Source: DASTQL01 sp035761805
GTDB lineage: Bacteria > Actinomycetota > Actinomycetes > Jiangellales > Jiangellaceae
Direction: 5' to 3'
NCBI GenBank assembly: GCA_035761805.1
Contig: DASTQL010000056.1
Coordinates: 1 to 7,185, forward strand
DNA: 7,185 nucleotides
In this document: positions 5,301-7,185 of the stretch, in pieces
Numbering within the stretch: the stretch's first letter is position 1
Layout of the letters: every line of letters starts with the position of its first letter
The notes under the pieces: model-generated
Told to the model about the DNA's origin: nothing
The model's input: the letters and a program-made list of their open reading frames with translations, nothing else
The model's database searches: none
Translations under genes and position numbers: made by a program

Positions 5301-5621
5301 TCAGCCGTTGACGAACTCGCCGCCGCACCGATCCCAGGCGTCTTGGGTGAGCGTCCCGTCGGCCGTGTAGGCGACGTAGATCGGCTGGACTTCACCGGGA
5401 CGGCCGAGGTGCACGTTCACGTGCAGGGGGTGCTGGCGGTTCGGCGCGTAGTCGCCGGCGGTGGGCAGCTGGACGTACTTCTCGCCGCCGTCGGGAGCCA
5501 CGAGCACGCAGCCGGCCGGCGTGTCCAGGAAGTGCACGTGGTCGGCGTAGGCGCCGGGTGCGGTCGCCACCAGGCCGGCCACGGCGACGGGGACGGCGGC
5601 CAACAGCGAGATACGGCGCAC
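5301..5621 (-). CDS. Small secreted protein of unknown function
   Basis: A 106-residue precursor with a clear Sec signal peptide: MRR, a hydrophobic core at 5-19 (SLLAAVPVAVAGLVA), then a likely cleavage after AYA (residues 24-26), leaving about 80 mature residues. The mature part has two cysteines, C38 and C99, that could form a disulfide. It is rich in aromatic residues and His (DHVHFLDTP, HPLHVNVHL, IYVAYTADG) and looks like a small beta-rich extracytoplasmic domain. I do not recognise the family. The GTG at 5621 is supported by GGAGGAGG 6 bases upstream and by the signal peptide starting there. A sigma70-like promoter lies further upstream. The AKR gene follows on the same strand after 40 bases, so some read-through is possible. 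Confidence 0.85.
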   Translation of the reverse strand: MRRISLLAAVPVAVAGLVATAPGAYADHVHFLDTPAGCVLVAPDGGEKYVQLPTAGDYAPNRQHPLHVNVHLGRPGEVQPIYVAYTADGTLTQDAWDRCGGEFVNG

Positions 5622-5627
5622 GGTGTT

Positions 5628-5635
5628 CCTCCTCC
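5628..5635 (-). promoter_or_regulatory. Strong SD for the secreted-protein gene
   Basis: GGAGGAGG on the minus strand lies 6 bases (AACACC) before the GTG at 5621. It is the strongest SD at a normal distance from a start in this window and fixes the start of the signal peptide. Confidence 0.75.
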
Positions 5636-5663
5636 GGGACGAGCTCGAGTCGTCAGCACCCTG

Positions 5664-5692
5664 ATCTAAACCCGAGGCGAACCAGGACGCAA
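5664..5692 (-). promoter_or_regulatory. Sigma70-like promoter for the secreted-protein gene
   Basis: On the minus strand, TTGCGT (complement of 5687-5692) and TTAGAT (complement of 5664-5669) are separated by 17 bases, the ideal spacing. The -10 lies in one of the few AT-rich spots of the window. Transcription would begin near 5657, giving a 5' leader of about 36 bases that includes the SD. Confidence 0.55.
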
Positions 5693-5722
5693 CGCTGGGG
5701 GCGACCCGATGGCTCGAGCGGG

Positions 5723-5728
5723 CAGGAT
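5723..5728 (+). promoter_or_regulatory. -10-like CAGGAT for the GNAT gene
   Basis: CAGGAT lies 6 bases before the ATG at 5735. It resembles the elements before the RecQ-like (TAGCGT) and AKR (CAGACT) starts and suggests a leaderless transcript. Alternatively, the G-rich bases here (GGATGGGCGG) could act as a poor SD. No -35 is seen. Confidence 0.35.
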
Positions 5729-5734
5729 GGGCGG

Positions 5735-6040
5735 ATGCACCTCGATGTCATCGACAACCCCGGCCAGGACCGCTACGAGGCCCGCGACGGGGACGCCGTG
5801 GCAGGCTTCGCGGCCTACCAGCGGGCAGGGCACCTCATCGTCTTCACGCACACCGAGGTCGATCCGTCCTACGAGGGCACGGGCGTGGGGTCGACCCTGG
5901 TCCGCGGTGCGCTGGACGACGCACGTGCGAACGGCCTGCCCGTGCTGCCGCTCTGCCCCTTCGTGAAGGGGTGGATCGGCAAGCACCCGGAGTACTCGGA
6001 CCTCGTCTACGCCAGCCCGGCCAGCACGGCCAAGGACTGA
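5735..6040 (+). CDS. Small GNAT-fold N-acetyltransferase-like protein (YjdJ/NATD1 type)
   Basis: A 101-residue protein of the minimal GCN5-related N-acetyltransferase group (YjdJ in E. coli, NATD1 in animals), which retains the acetyl-CoA-binding core. The segment VDPSYEGTGVGSTLVRGAL (42-60) carries the pyrophosphate-binding loop (Q/RxxGxG/A equivalent EGTGVG). It is followed by LPVLPLCPFVKGWIGKHPEY (68-87), where Cys-Pro-Phe and His-Pro-Glu-Tyr are family hallmarks. Length matches the family (about 90-110 residues). The substrate is unknown for the family. The ATG at 5735 starts directly at strand 1; longer in-frame starts would run over the divergent secreted-protein gene. It ends 2 bases from the stop of the convergent PHP gene. 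Confidence 0.9.
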   Translation: MHLDVIDNPGQDRYEARDGDAVAGFAAYQRAGHLIVFTHTEVDPSYEGTGVGSTLVRGALDDARANGLPVLPLCPFVKGWIGKHPEYSDLVYASPASTAKD

Positions 6041-6042
6041 AC

Positions 6043-7185
6043 TCAGCCGGGCCCTGGTCCCGGTGGCGTCAGGTACCAGGGGCTCGCGCACGCGACGGCG
6101 TGCGCAGCCAGCGGCCCCCCGGCCGCCCGCACGTACGGGGACGTGGGCCGCGTCGGGTCGACGACGCGGAGCAGCACCCAGGGTGACCCCGAAGGGTCGA
6201 CGTCGAGCTGGACGACATCACCGACCCGGACGTCAGCGTGCCGGAGCACGGCGGGGGCGGGGCCGCCGTCGTCGCCGAGCAGCTGCAGCCGGACGCTGGC
6301 ACCGGTCGCGAGCGCCGGCCCGCCGAGGTCGGCCGTGAGGGTCAGGCGACCAGGCGGCAGATCGAGCGCACCGCCCATGGGCACGCCCCCCAGGGTCGCG
6401 AAGAGGCGCAGCCCCACCTCGCGGGTGGCGAAGGTGCGCCTCGCCAGGAGTGCCTCGCGCACACCGGCCCGGGAGTGCTCGCGGGTCCACAGCCCCGTGC
6501 GGCCCTTGCCCGCCAGGGCGTAGTCGCGGCCGTGCTCGTCGCTGACACCGAGCAAGGCGGGTCGCCACCCGGCCCGCAGGCAGTCGACGATCGCGGGGGC
6601 GCGGCCGTGGTGGATCCCGTCGAGCAGGTAGTCGTCGTAGCGGTTGAACACCTCCACCCCGACCATGCGGGGCAGTAGGTCCTCGTCCAGGGCGAAGCCG
6701 TGGAAGCGCCCGGGCTCGCGGCCCGGATGGTTGTAGGAGAAGAGGGCGTCCGGCTCGTGCGCCAGCAGCCACTCGTGCAGGCCGCTGATCCGCCCAGGGG
6801 TGTCCACCGGCAGGTAGCCGTCGCTGAACCAGACGTTGGCGTGGCCCAGCCACGGCTCGGTCCACTCGAAGCCGCGCAGCGCGGTGAACTCCCCCGGCAC
6901 GTCGGCCTCGGCGGCCAGCGCCGCCGTGACGGCCCAGCCGGCGTCGTCCAGGCTGTCAGGGGCCAGGCGCGCCAGTCGGAGGGCTTCGGCGTCAGGGTAG
7001 TCGGCCGGGTCCAGCCGGTCGAGGTGGTGGCGCGGGATCGACGAGTGGTCGGTCAACGCCGCGACGTCCAACCCGGCGGCGCGCATCTGCGCGAACGCCT
7101 CGCCCGGGTCGCCCGCGCCGTCGGAGAGCAGTGTGTGGTTGTGCAGGTCGGCGTGCAGCAGGACGAGCTCGCCGGCCAGAGGTGA
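6043..7185 (-). CDS. PHP-domain metallohydrolase, CehA/McbA-like, 5' end outside window
   Basis: The frame remains open through the window's right edge, so the ATG at 7086 is internal. The 33 codons before it encode HADLHNHTLLSDG, the first metal-binding motif of the PHP fold. Using visible residue numbers (380 in all), the metal-ligand candidates are H15 and H17, D46-H47 (TDHS), the Glu in GFEW (107), H115 (GHAN), H153 (NHPG) and D216/H218 (SDEH), a complete polynuclear PHP site. After about residue 260 a beta-rich C-terminal region follows (LRLFATLGGVPMGGALDLPP onward), as in CehA/McbA-type hydrolases. The named members hydrolyse carbamates, but most are uncharacterised and other hydrolytic substrates are equally likely. 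Any signal peptide would lie outside the window. The gene is convergent with the GNAT gene, with two bases between stops. Confidence 0.92.
   Translation of the reverse strand, partial: SPLAGELVLLHADLHNHTLLSDGAGDPGEAFAQMRAAGLDVAALTDHSSIPRHHLDRLDPADYPDAEALRLARLAPDSLDDAGWAVTAALAAEADVPGEFTALRGFEWTEPWLGHANVWFSDGYLPVDTPGRISGLHEWLLAHEPDALFSYNHPGREPGRFHGFALDEDLLPRMVGVEVFNRYDDYLLDGIHHGRAPAIVDCLRAGWRPALLGVSDEHGRDYALAGKGRTGLWTREHSRAGVREALLARRTFATREVGLRLFATLGGVPMGGALDLPPGRLTLTADLGGPALATGASVRLQLLGDDGGPAPAVLRHADVRVGDVVQLDVDPSGSPWVLLRVVDPTRPTSPYVRAAGGPLAAHAVACASPWYLTPPGPGPG

Noticed and set aside
5258..5395. 45-residue N-terminal extension of the AKR protein
   Set aside because: The extension is Ser/Pro/Arg-rich, overlaps the secreted-protein gene, and is absent from YghZ-type proteins. 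The ATG at 5260 aligns with the family start.
1..7185. CRISPR array, tRNA, rRNA, insertion sequence or phage module
   Set aside because: No regularly spaced repeats, cloverleaf-like segments, transposase or integrase motifs or terminal inverted repeats were seen on either strand.

Overview
The window looks like chromosomal DNA of a high-GC actinobacterium. Codon third positions are almost all G or C, GTG starts occur beside ATG, and several genes start with no Shine-Dalgarno sequence just downstream of a -10-like hexamer, a leaderless style common in Actinobacteria. A LigB-type ATP-dependent DNA ligase and a RecQ with a phosphoribosyltransferase-like tail fit the same phylum. A Geodermatophilaceae-like lineage is my guess, not something the sequence proves. 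I see no insertion sequence, phage gene, CRISPR array, tRNA or rRNA.

Layout, left to right. (1) Positions 1-703, plus strand: the 3' part of an ATP-dependent DNA ligase whose start is outside the window. (2) 711-1097, minus strand: a small DUF1232/YkvA-type membrane-associated protein, convergent with the ligase. (3) 1098-1279: a divergent promoter region. (4) 1280-3436, plus strand: a 718-residue RecQ-family helicase fused to a C-terminal PRTase-like domain, the most unusual gene here. (5) 3438-3581, plus strand: a possible 47-codon single-span membrane peptide with only a CTG start, overlapping the end of the next gene. (6) 3550-4218 and 4223-5260, both minus strand and 4 bases apart: an atypical SDR/NAD(P)-binding protein downstream of a YghZ-type aldo/keto reductase, a likely two-gene redox operon. 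(7) 5301-5621, minus strand: a small secreted protein of unknown function with a good SD and a recognisable promoter. (8) 5735-6040, plus strand: a 101-residue GNAT-fold protein of the YjdJ/NATD1 type. (9) 6043-7185, minus strand: a PHP-domain metallohydrolase of the CehA/McbA type, truncated by the window end.

The genes fall into a DNA-repair-flavoured left part (ligase, RecQ-PRTase) and a small-metabolism right part (AKR, SDR, GNAT, PHP hydrolase). There is no strong sign that they form one system. Gene packing is tight: convergent pairs are separated by 7 and 2 bases, and I see no classical intrinsic terminator. The best leads are the RecQ-PRTase fusion, with winged-helix-like sequence ahead of its zinc site and an altered PRPP loop; the shared leaderless start architecture, including a GC-rich inverted repeat that places a -10-like element in its loop directly before the AKR start; and the CTG-only membrane peptide.
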